The notes beneath the pieces are model-generated. The model ran no database searches, was not told where the DNA came from, and saw only the letters and a program-made list of their open reading frames with translations. Positions 23,671 to 34,067 of a stretch of DNA of 64,000 nt are shown here, piece after piece. Where the stretch lies: contig CAJNDS010002630.1 in NCBI GenBank assembly GCA_905221605.1, forward strand, positions 180,001 to 244,000, in the 5' to 3' direction. Origin of the DNA: Symbiodinium natans. Lineage: Eukaryota > Sar > Dinophyceae > Suessiales > Symbiodiniaceae. How positions within the stretch are numbered: position 1 is the stretch's first letter; every line of letters starts with the position of its first letter. A program made the position numbers and the translations under genes.

Positions 23671-23935
23671 TCTTGCGCGGACAAGCCACTCAGAGTGAGA
23701 CAGTCATCTACTTAGAGAGTCCAACTGTACAAGCTAGCAAGCGTAAAAGAAGTCGTGACTACAAAGAAGCAACCGCTAGCGCAGAGGTATTGCAAGACGA
23801 CTTAATGCAAGGCCAGCGAGGTGAGACCAATCAAAACAAGAACCTACCGGCACCAATCACTCATCTGCCCGTCGCCCATAGCAATGCTGCGCCATGTCTG
23901 GTACAGACATTAAGCAAAGGTGTGGGTAGGCCGTC

Positions 23936-24380
23936 AGTGCTGGGCTTCAGGTAAAAACAGCGTTCTCGCCGCGGATCCTGGAGCGTCGCCAGGAACCCCG
24001 CGGAAACTGTGCTGGGCTTCAAGTAAAAACAGCGTTCTCGCCGCGGAGCCTAGAGCGTCGCCAGGAACTCCGCGGAAACTGTGCTGGGCTTCAGGTAAAA
24101 ACAGCGTTCTCGCCGCGGATCCTAGAGTGTCGCCAGGATCTCCGCGGAAACTGTGCTGGGCTTCAGGTAAAAACCAGCGTTCTAGCCGCGGATCCTAGAG
24201 CGTCGCCAGGATCTCCGCGGAAACTGTGCTGGGCTTCAGGAATAAACCAGCGTTCTCGCCGCGGATCCTAGAGCGTCGCCAGGATCTCTGTGGAAACTGT
24301 GCTGGGCTTCAGGAAAAAACTCGCCACGGATCCTAGAGCATCGCGAGGAACCGCGGAAACTGTATTGGGCTTCAAATAAC
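23936..24380. repeat. 72-bp satellite, array 3
   Basis: About six copies resume after a non-repetitive 260-bp segment (23675-23935) that I cannot identify. The last copies are diverged and abut the retroelement fragment on the minus strand. Confidence 0.93.
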
Positions 24381-24389
24381 ATCAGCGTT

Positions 24390-26260
24390 CTCCTTGCGAG
24401 GCAGCGCAAGACCGCGGCATCATGCTTGGCGGCGAAGTCCGCCGTGTCGAAGGGCGGCACGGTCCGTACCAAGCAGGTGCACCGAGGCGCCGCACAGTAC
24501 AGCAGCAACGGTCCTGCTCGCGCAAACGCTGCGTGAGCCTTTCGGCGACGAACGCCCGGCTTCCGATAGGGCTTCCCAAGACCACCACGCCCTGCTGGGC
24601 TCTGCGAGTGCCCAACTTCCGGTCCAACAGGGGTTGGCAGGGTCCTCGGTGACGAGCAAAGCATGCTGTCGGCGCTTGCAGACCGTCCCGAGCTGGCAGG
24701 CGTTCTTCCGCACGTGGCGCTTTTTTTGCGACTCCCCCAGCGTTTACATCTTCTATGACGAGCAGGGCCGGGCTCACGTCGCTCGCATCTGCCGGCGTCG
24801 CGGCGTCGCGGCATCACGAATGGCTTCGAGACATACAAGAAAAGCGTTTTGCAGAAGGCCTCGGAGCTGGCGGGGTGGGGACTGGAAAGTGTCGAGCCGC
24901 TGCGCCCCGGCCACGTTGTCCTCCGCCTCGGTTCCCTCGCCCCCTGCCCCGCCGGCCCCGCCGCCCGCGGGCGTCAGCAACGTTTGCGACGTTGGCCGCG
25001 TCTTGGGCGACGACCTCATCCAAGTCTGCGTCATCGCCATCTGGCCTTTCCGGCACGCACCTTCTGAACCTCGCACGCAGGTCATCCGCAAGGCCCCGGG
25101 CTACAGGGGCATACAGGGGCGACCGCCGGCCCACCATACACTTGAAGAGGCATCGGGCAGCGCTTCAAGCTGGGCAAACGCGGCCTGCGCGTCAGGGGCG
25201 ATGGGATCGTGCGGGAGGGCCGTACCGGTGTTTTAGGGTCGGACCCGCAGGGCGCCCACCAGCTGATTCCACCGCGGGTCCGCGCCCGGAAACGCATGCC
25301 ACAGACCGCCACAGATCCACAGCGCCGTCATCCAGGGACCCGGCGGAAGCATGGAACAGGGGAACGTGCAGCCACGAGTTACGCACCCCCGGCACATCAC
25401 TGGGAGGGCCCGCCTTTTGCCAAGGGGGCGCGGACACCTTCGTCGGCGTGAACCCCGGCGTCGCCTCCCCCGGCAACGTCGGGGCGCACTTCACCGGCGT
25501 ATGCGAAATTTCAGCGTCCCGGGGCGAGGCGAACGGTGTTTGGCGCGGAGGGTGTCGGAAAGTGTTTCGGCGTCGCTGGCGGCGCGATCGGCCGGCAATG
25601 CTGGTGGGAGAAGCCGCATCTGACCCAACGCGTGCAGGGCTCGTTCGCGGCGGCCGGCGACGTCGCATGCTTGCGGCGGGCCGGGATTGTCAGCCTCACC
25701 CACGCGCTGGCCGAGATACGGAAGAGTCGTGTGGGTGATGCGGGGGGCGGTGTCTGCTTTGGGCGCGCGCGGGCTGCGGTGCGTCCAACGCGTGTGGCAC
25801 TTGCACGACTTGCACCAAAATGGCCATGGGACCACTCCCCTGGCAGAAGCTGCGGGGTGCACGGCATTGCGAGACTCCGGGCGGCACGGTCCGTTTGAAG
25901 GGCCGCCCCGAAGCCCACCACACGCATCAATTCTTGGCGCCCTGCTTGCGAGGTCGCATGCGCGAGGATTGTGACGGGGGCGGCAGAGTGGGGAGATTGG
26001 GCGCGTGCGGCGAGGCGGCCTCGTGCAGCAGGCGGCAGAGCAATGCCGTGGGCCGTGGGTGTTCGCCCGGCCGCTGCAGCCAACGCTGTGAGTTCCGCCT
26101 CCTCTTCCTCGGCCGCGCAAGTCAGCAGCTCCCGTGCAGCCGTAATCAAAGCCCCAAATAGCACACCTGCACACAGCCAGCCCCAGCAGTGCGCACAAGG
26201 CACCCATCCGTTCGGGAAGTAACGCGGCGGCACGCTTGTAGCACTCCTGTAGCACAGGTC
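24390..26260 (-). pseudogene. Dinoflagellate-type non-LTR retroelement fragment, - strand
   Basis: Read on the minus strand, the 5' part near 25690-26250 carries an Ala/Glu-rich start, ARGRLAARAQ and the phrase LPYLGQRVGEADNPGPP, which I recall as common in dinoflagellate retroelement open frames. The 3' part near 24390-24620 reads QQGVVVLGSPIGSRAFVAER and then LLLYCAAPRCTCLVRTVPPF, matching the region after the RT domain in such elements. The middle, including the RT core, is frame-shifted and hard to follow. GC content is visibly higher than in the flanks. Confidence 0.6.
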
Positions 26261-27196
26261 AGAACCGCGTGTGTCGCCGCTTCCCGGCATGTCGGTGGGA
26301 GCTGCGTTGCCGAGGGGACAGATTGCAGGACTTGTCGGGCAAAAAACTTGATGCGGCGCCGCCTTCGCTTGCCCCTGCCCCTCACGGACCTGCGCTGTGG
26401 AGCGGAGAGCCGATATGGTTGTGGGGGCGAGGTCGATGCGTATGGGGACCACCACCTCGCCTGCCCCCGCACGGGTCTGCTGCCTCGACGCGGGTTCGTC
26501 GTGGAGAGGGCGTGGATCCAGGTCGCTCGCGAGGCAATCGGTCCTGAGGGACGGGTCGTGCCGCAGCAGTGGCTCTCGCGCACCACAGCGGCGCACGTCC
26601 GTGCCGACGACCGTCGCCGCCTCGACTTCGTTGTCTACGGGGCAACGACCAATGGCGAGGCCTTGTGCTGCGACGCAACGCTCGTCTCCCCACTCGCTCG
26701 GACTGGTCGGCCCGTCCCCGGGGCCGACGCCCGGGCGTGGGTCGCGCTTGTTACGGCGCGTAGGCGCAAGGTCGCACGCTACCCGGAGCTGACGCGAGGG
26801 GGGCCTTAGCGGCTGGTTGTCCTCGCTGCTGAAGGAGGGGGCCGATGGAGCGACAAGTGCCAACAGTTCCTCCGCACCGTGCTCCGGCTCCGCGTCCAGC
26901 GCGCCCGCCACCCCTGCGCGCCTCGGCCGCCCAGGGCTGGGCGCGCTGCTGGTGGAGTGTGTTGTCGTTTGCCCTGCAGTGAGCAGTCGCCAGTTCCGCG
27001 CTTGGCGTGTGGACCATGCCGCCGCTGCCTGGAGCGCCAGACACGCTTCCGTTGAGCGACGTGCTCGACCTGGCGAATGCGAGCGCCCCCCGGCGGCTGC
27101 CGCTTCGCTAGCGCTCCGTAGGAGTCTAGGTAGCTCACGCCGTAGGGACTCGGGACGCTTTCGGTGGACGCAAAAAGGCGCGCGAAAAAAAAAAAG
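26189..27196 (+). pseudogene. 5'-truncated retroelement 3' end with A-rich tail, + strand
   Basis: A 206-codon frame (to 26809) reads MRRRLRLPLPLTDLRC, CGGEVDAYGDHHLACPRTG, RADDRRRLDFVVYGAT and CDATLVSPLARTGRPVPGA, typical of the C-terminal region of dinoflagellate non-LTR elements. Homology continues in shifted frames to a terminal RRLPLR and TAG near 27111. A run of about 12 A at 27184-27196 looks like the tail. Truncation at the 5' end and the tail fit target-primed insertion. The 5' border meets the minus-strand fragment head to head. Confidence 0.65.
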
Positions 27197-27280
27197 ACTT
27201 GGCAGCTTCGAGGACTGCCGGCCATCCCCTCGCGACCAGCGAACGCGAGCTTCGGCGAGGCGGACGGGCTTGACGAAAAA

Positions 27281-27307
27281 CTTTTGAGCCTTGAGCCAAA
27301 ATGGCTA
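27281..27307 (-). other. Relic of the dinoflagellate spliced leader
   Basis: The plus strand shows CTTGAGCCAAAATGGCTA at 27290-27307, the reverse complement of 18 nt of the conserved 22-nt dinoflagellate spliced leader. It is preceded by CTTTTGAGC (27281-27289), which may be a partial second leader. On the minus strand the leader reads into DNA toward the minus-strand retroelement fragment. On its other side it is fused directly to a 72-bp satellite copy. Interpretation: reinsertion of a trans-spliced transcript. Confidence 0.65.
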
Positions 27308-27668
27308 ACAGCGTTTTCGCCGCGGATCCTAGAGCATCGCCAAAAAACCTCGCGGAAACTGTGCTGGGCTTCAAGTTAAAAAATGCGTTCTCGCCGCGGA
27401 GCCTAGAGCCTCGCCAGGAACTCCGCAGAAACTGTGTTGGGCTTCAAGATTGCTTCAAGTAAAAAAACGTTCTCGCCGCCCTAGAGCGTCGCCAGGAACT
27501 CCGCGGAAACTGTGCTGGGCTTCAGGTAAAATCAGTGTTCTCGCCGCGGAGCCTAGAACGGGGCCAGGGGCTCCGCGGAAACTGTGCTGGGCTTCAAGTA
27601 AAATCGGCGTTCTCGCCGCGGATCCTAGAGCGTCGCCAGAAACCCCGCGGAATCTGTGCGGGGCTTCA
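27305..27668. repeat. 72-bp satellite, array 4
   Basis: About five diverged copies start at the spliced-leader relic and end at a second retroelement scrap. The satellite therefore brackets the retroelement cluster at 24.39-27.30 kb on both sides. Confidence 0.9.
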
Positions 27669-27679
27669 AGTAGAAACAA

Positions 27680-27890
27680 CCAGCTCGTGTCCCCGCTTGG
27701 GTGGGATGGCAGACCCACCCGCGGTGCCGCTGACCGCGATGGTGCCGCACTGGAGGCCGCTGCGCGACGCAAGCATGCGCGCTACCCTGAACTTTCCTAT
27801 ACTTTCCGTTGGGGGACCACAGCTTGTGCGTGTTGGCCGCCGAAGTCGGAGGGCGCCAAAAAGTACGCGCAAAAAACAGACATACGTGCA
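27680..27890 (+). pseudogene. Small retroelement C-terminal fragment
   Basis: The frame reads LVSPLGWDGRPTRG, AADRDGAALEAAARRKHARY and PELS, overlapping the same C-terminal region as the fragment at 26189-27196 but from a different element copy. It begins abruptly after a 72-bp satellite unit. Confidence 0.6.
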
Positions 27891-30800
27891 ACCTCCCCAA
27901 ATAATTAACATAAGTTTTGTAACAATTATCAGCCAGGTTTGCGACCAGAAGATCATTTGCCATCAGTTTTCGGCGTACCCATTTGCAAAGTCCAGACATG
28001 TTCGGCATGGTGCAATCAGCAAGCAAACCAAACGCCGGACATGACCATCGCATTTTGCAAGGCCAACGAAAAGCGACGTGTTGCGACGCGCTTGTCAATG
28101 TTCATCTGTAGCAAGATTGACGCACACATCAAACCTTGTAGGACAAAACAGAAAGTTTTGTAGGAACACCAATGAAGTACTGACATGCCCTACACGGGAA
28201 ATTCCTGCTGGGGAGGCCTTAAGACATACCTTTGAGCGCGATCGACACTTGTTTGTTTCCACCTTTTTCCACCCCCTGAATCCTCGTCATGGTTGGCTTT
28301 TGCCTCAGAGACATCACATAAGCGTGGTTGTTTTTGTATTGGACTTTTGTTGTGTGGAAGCTCCAGGCCCAGTGATCTTCGAAGGCCACCTGAAGACGTG
28401 ATCGGAACCGAGCATAGCAAACGTAGACATGCCACAGGTGTGCCGCCACCGACTTGGATCGTAGTTTCACCTGCACGGCTCTCAGGTGCCACCGCCCGGG
28501 TCTTTGATGTTCTTGTTCCACTGACTTTTCTGGAGAAGTGATTGCCGAGGCCCAGGCCGCCCAAGTTATCCTCGACCCGCCAACAACGGGCCGGATACCT
28601 TGGCTCTGTTCTGGTTCAGTTGGGTTGGCCCAGAGTCTCCCGTCAGCCCAGGCGATCTGAACCAGCTGAACATCCGCAACGCGCTACACCACAGGCCAAG
28701 CTGTAGTCGCCGGAATTTGCGGCCCGGCCATCCGATGCAGGGCCGTCGCAAAAGAGATGGCCCCATTGAAGTTGCCGAAGCGTGCTGATGCCGGTACGGT
28801 TGTGGAGCCTGGCACTCACGTCGCCGCAGGTTGTGCTTGTCTCTTAAGTTGCTCACCACCTGTTTGGTCCCCGAATTTTGTGCGTTGCTTGGTCCTGGTC
28901 CCTTGGTCCTGGTTCCCTGGTCCTGCCTGCATCCTGTGGCGTGGATTTTTGTTTTTCTAGCCGTGCGCGGGGTAAAGTATCGTGTTACACATACAGAGAA
29001 AACAGCACAAAAAGAAAACGCGCCCCCATGCACGCAGCCAAAATAAAAATGCGCCCCCACCGCACCCTCAGCAAAAAAAAACGCGCACCCGCAGGAGAGG
29101 AGGAGAAAAAAAAACACCCCCGCACCCGCGGCACAAAAACAAAAAGCCCCGCACCTGCAACAAAAAATGCGCCTGTACCCTGCGTAGACCTTCGACTCCC
29201 CACGATCCGGGGGGCCAGAAAACAGGGGGGGGGGAGGGCAAAATGGGCTCAAGGGCCAAAAAAAAATCAGGTTCGGGGGTCGAAAAAACAGGCTCAGGGG
29301 CCAGAAAAAACGAGACAGGGGCCAGAAAACAGTGGTTAAAAAAACGGGTCGCCCTAGGGAAAATAGCACTCTCCAGGGCACGTTGTAAAGAAAATTAGGC
29401 GTAGACCCCCGTACAGTATGCCGTACGGTGAAAGGCCATGGGCATGAACACGCCAAGCGCTCCAAACAACGTTCCTGTGGCACTCGAGGAACATCCTTCA
29501 AGAGAACTACACCAGCTCTGCGGGAGCCCGCCAGGAACCCTTCAAGGACGTTTATGGGGACATTTAAAGAGCATTTGAAGAGCATTCCAAAGCACTCCGA
29601 AAGTATACAGTCAGTCACGCTCGAAGCCCTGCAACAGTTTTTGCGTTGCCTGCAACACCCCATGAGAAATTCCCAGAGCGCCCCAGCAAGAGCCTGGAGG
29701 CGTCCCCTTCATACTACATGAAATGATAAACGAAGCCGGCATTTTCCATCCCTTACCCTGGAACCCCCGCGTGACACACTGTTTGGGGAAATAGGGAGCA
29801 AAACAAGAAACAAAAAACGAAAACAAATACACCCGCTTTCACCTGGGGTGAGCCAGCTGCTTGTTTGTGAGGTTTGTCCGTTGCGCCAGAGCAGAGCGTC
29901 ACGGGGGGGACCGGGTTAAAAACCTTGGTCTCCCCCCAACACTTGTCGCAACAGACCGGCGGACCTCAACCTCGGCCAAGAGGGGGAGGTCCAGCTGGCG
30001 CTCCAGCAACATGGACAGGAGCGGCCACGCGTAAATGAAAGGACACGCATTTCTTCAGTCTGCTGCCAGGACGTGTCGCCGAAGGAGGGCCGCAAGATGG
30101 GGCTGGATATTCTCGGATGGCTCCAGGACCGCTCCCGCCGCTCCCCCGGCCTCTCCTCAAAAACAATTAAATTCCCAACGCTCCAGCTTCACACCGCTTT
30201 TCCTGATGCATGTGACTTCGCAAGAACGCGCCGCTGATGCAGGATTGCCCCACAGCGCCGACGGTGCAGGATTGGCCTGGCTCCCATCCCCGAATTGCTG
30301 GTGCAGCCTGGCAATCCTTGTCTGAAGTTTCAGGCACGCAGAAGTACTTGGCCATCGTGGGCCAAGCTGAGTGCCAGGCACGATTCAGGATCTGCAATGC
30401 CTCAACTTTGAAAATGTCAAACCCCTCTCTGGTACAGTCGTCGCATGCCTTTGCCAGGGCTGCCAAAAAAGTGAGATCCCTTTGACTCACCGCTGTGTCT
30501 TGCATGTCCCAAAAGCCAAAGAAGCCTACATCAACTCGAAAGAAAAGGCAAAATCCACGCCTGCTGCAACAAGCTCCGAAGAGACCCAACAGCCATAAAC
30601 CCTAAAACCCGAAGCTTGCCCGGGCTCCATGTCATGACTATTTTTTTGGAGGGCGGAATACACCACGCGCCAATATGTGAGATGGGTGTATATGTGAGCC
30701 TACTAAGTTGTAGGCTTTTGGGGCTGCCGGTCACCGAAGCCCAAAACCCAAAACCCCCAAATCCCTGAACCCTGAATCGTTGCAGGTTTGGGGCCTTGCG

Positions 30801-33780
30801 CTTCCTAACGTAATCGTGGCTCCATAAGGGTTGTAAATATGCCCCTGAGACCAGCCCTGAAAACTCATCAGGGAGCAGATGGGGCGCTAGTTGCTTGCGG
30901 GCGCGACGTGAGACAAATTTCGAGGGCCTTCACCAAAACCTGCGAGCACAAAGGGAGGCACATACGACAAACCTCTTATAAGGGATATGTTTTTACTTCT
31001 GCAGTGTTCTGAGTCCCAAAGCTTGGGTGCTGTTTGAGTACGCTTGGCCCCCAATAAGCAGGATGTAGTTGAACACGCTCGATCCCCAAAACTTGGTTGC
31101 CTTTGAGTACGCTCGGTCCCGCCAAGCAGGCTGCTAGTTGAACACGCTGTCGGTCCCCACACTTGGGTGCTATTTGAGTACCAAAAAGCAGGATGCTAGT
31201 TGACCAGGTTCAGTCTTCGCGCGCACATAATGACCAACCAAGACGCCTCTCTGAAACCTTCAAACCTCGCACGCTGGGCCCTTCAAGCATGTTATGGTTC
31301 TAGGGCTTTCAGACCTAATTTTGAGTGGCCCTCACCCTACGAGCACGAAGAGAGGGGGCGTGCGACAAACTTCTAGGGCCCTCACCAAACCTTACGAGCA
31401 CGAAGGGAGGGGACATGCGACGAACCTTTAAAGGATATGTTATTACTTCTACAGTGTTCTGAAAGTGCAACGTTAGGAACAGCAGAGGATGTTTTTTTGC
31501 GCTTGTATAGAGCCTTTTCGCAGAGCAAGCAGGCTTTTTTCCCAACTCCTAAAAAAGGGTAGTTTAAGTGAATGGAGATGTTTATCCCTTGCGTGCTGGT
31601 AGCGTAATCGCGGCTCCATAGGGTGTACGACTTCACCCTACGAGCGCGAAGGGAGGGACAGACGACAAACTTCGAGGGCCCTCACCAAACCCTACGAGCA
31701 CAAAGGGAGAGCACATACGACAAACCTCGAGGGGATATGTTTGCACTTCTACAGCGTTTTTGAAAGCGTGGTCCCCAAAGTTTGAGTACGCTCGGTACCC
31801 AAAAAGCAGGATGCTAGTTGAACACGCTCGGTCCCCGCATCCTGGGTGCTATGTGAGGTGCAGACTCTGAGCCTGCTGGAATAACACTTTGCTCAAGACA
31901 AGAAAGCAATGGAGCCCCCAGTTTTCTCACACGTCCGAGCCATGAAAGCGGCCCCGGAAAAACCTGACGCAGCTCATGGCTGAGGCTTCACGAGCTTTTT
32001 GAGCGTAAAAGCATCACACCTAGTGACCTCCCTGCGTTGGAGTCAATGCAGGCTGTGGTGAAGCACTTGGGCGCAGAGTTCAAAGCCTCAGGTGCCGTCA
32101 TCAGATTCTGCCATCGATGTATTTGTCGTGACCTTTCACGGGATCCCTACTCGCCTGTGACTTTTTTCTATGTCGCTTGTGACTTTTTCTTCATGTCTCG
32201 CGTGTGACTTGATTTGAAATTTGCATGTGGCTGCATGTGACTTCATTTTCGCTTGTGATTTTTTGGCACACAGAGGTTCAAAACACTGGAAATGACAGTG
32301 TTAGTCTAGCGCGTTCATCATTGTTGTTGTCGCTGTTGTCGGTCTTTCAGCGCTGCGAGTTTTACTTGCTGTGAGGGAGAATACTGCTGTTCCCATTGGC
32401 ACTTCAGCTGGAGACTCCGAAGTGCTGATTAGGGGTTATGCAAGGACGATACAGGCTCATGGGAGCTATGTGAACTAGCGTCGGGATGTGTCCTGCCTTA
32501 TCTAAATAATCAACGTGCGACTTGGAGTTCCATATCTGTGACATCATATTTCCTGCTGTCCCTGGCCAGACCTCAACCCGGGTCGCTTGGTGAACGCCAT
32601 GGGAGACAGCAGAAATGTTGTCTCCCTGGTGTTTTCACCAAAGAAGGGCTTCTTGGCAGCACTGGCGTGGCGACCGGTCGCGGCCGACATCTTCATAGAG
32701 TCGGCCATCAGTGCGAGCGACCAGGGCTTTGTGGGGGGCAGCTGCTGCATTCCCTCGAGGCCAGACTCACCGGTTTTTCCCGAAAGCACCGCGAAGCACT
32801 TCTACACAGCCTCACCGCACCGCGCGAATTACTGCACCACCTAAACCGTATTTAGTTCTATCTTATTTCTTAGCCTCGTATGTAATTCTATCTTATTTCT
32901 TAGCTTGGCGTAGGTTTGGCCACTGGAAAATGGCCACAAGTCCCATCTCTGCCCAGTTGTGCGGACAACTCACCTTTGTGCCCCCCGACCTGTTGTCCAG
33001 ACAACTCGTCCCCCCGATAAGGGACAAAAAAAGGGGCGTGATGTGATTGCGCAGCATGACGTACGGTTGGATCACACGCTGGGACTCTTGCCCCAAGGTC
33101 TCCTACATGCCTTTGGGCCAATGAGAACTGTAACAATGTCGCACTCGTTCATTTATTTACCCGCTGTAATCGCAAGTTTTTCGGGGCCATTCTGCGAACT
33201 CAGTTTGTTGGGGTTGCCTGCTATAATCACAATTTTTCGGGGGCAATTTTTTGGACTAGGGCAGCTGCAGTCGGAGGCCCTTCAGGCCCTGGGCTCTAGG
33301 AATCTTAGGGAGCCAGTGCCCGCTCCTCCCTGACCTCCTGTGGCCCATTGTGATTGTCGCCACATGTCGCCATGTGCGAGGCAGCGCAAGACCCTGTCGC
33401 GGAGAGAACGCCAGAAGGCTCGACTCGCCGGCGTGTCAGATGTGACGTCCCTTGCAGTGCCTTGCAGAGCAGGCACGAGCCTCCGAAGCACCTGTTCTTC
33501 AGGTCCTTTGCCCCTTAAGTTTCTGAAGTGCATGCGGTCCACTCATCTTGCGCGCAGATGGTGGGGACGGCTGGGAAGACGAGCTGGACTTGGGCAGCTT
33601 GCCTGCAAAAGCATGCACAGATGAAGTGGCTTGCCGATTTCTACAGTGATTCTGCAGTTTAAGTTTGTTTGCCAGGAGTATCTTGAAGCTTCTTGCTTGC
33701 AGCGCCGTTTGATTGTTTTCGTTGGAGGTGTTGGCTGCCTGAGTGGTGTCGCGGCAGCTCACCTCAGACTCAGTTGTTCT
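27891..33780. other. Mostly unassigned DNA with short candidate frames
   Basis: A minus-strand frame at 28219-28521 reads LRSKSVAAHLWHVYVCYARF and FRSRLQVAFEDHWAWSFHTT; it looks protein-like but I do not recognise it. Another minus-strand candidate at 30167-30589 contains RDLTFLAALAKACDDC. A plus-strand candidate lies at 32560-32844 (RNVVSLVFSPKKGFLAALAW). C/A-rich and G/A-rich simple sequence lies at about 28990-29340. Each candidate could be an exon or a relic; none has motif or splice support. Confidence 0.3.
30890..31860. repeat. Cluster of two interleaved dispersed repeats
   Basis: Repeat A (GGGCCCTCACCAAACC, ACGAGCACAAAGGGAGG, then GGATATGTT and CTTCTACAGTGTT) occurs near 30918, 31376 and 31675, partly duplicated near 31322. 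Repeat B, about 60 bp (TAGTTGAACACGCTCGGTCC, then TTGGGTGCT and TGAGTACGCTCGG), recurs several times in 31020-31210 and 31770-31860. No coding signal is seen. Confidence 0.75.
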
Positions 33781-33859
33781 TGGCAGCGCTCAGCGCACGG
33801 GTTATGTAGACATGGTGGACGCAAAAATCAACGGCATTTTCTAGCAGGCAATTGCCTGC

Positions 33860-34067
33860 TTGCCTGTAAAGCGCGAGGCCAACCCCTGGCACCTGAACCG
33901 CTCGGCGCTCATCGAACACTTGTACGGGTGGAGCCAGCCTGCGCGTTTCGCAGAGGCATCGACCCAGCGGTTTCAGTTGGGAGCGCACTGGTTTTTGAAG
34001 CAGCGTGCCAGGCCAAGCCCGTGCACCTGAACCGTGGCACCCTCGTCGACAAGTTGTATGGGTGGTG
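33860..34067 (+). other. Pair of similar candidate exons
   Basis: Two stretches about 130 bp apart encode similar peptides: WHLNRSALIEHLYGW (33889-33934) and VHLNRGTLVDKLYGW (34020-34067). The similarity at protein level argues for a real duplicated coding unit. I cannot name the family, and no other exons are linked to them. Confidence 0.35.

Noticed and set aside
23010-23954. 314-codon frame of repeated VKTAFSPRILERRQDLRG
   Set aside because: It follows a 72-bp satellite whose length is a multiple of three; the frame enters poly-T at one end, and similar open frames exist on the other strand.
22277-24380. CRISPR array
   Set aside because: Units are contiguous 72-bp tandem copies without unique spacers, in eukaryotic-type DNA.
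29240-29262. Second spliced-leader relic (AAAATGGGCTCAAGG)
   Set aside because: Only the GGCTCAAG core matches; the preceding bases differ from the leader and lie in G/A-rich simple repeat.
28566-29663. 365-codon minus-strand frame
   Set aside because: It crosses C/A- and G/A-rich simple sequence (FFLLLSCGCAFFF-like text) with no domain or splice support.
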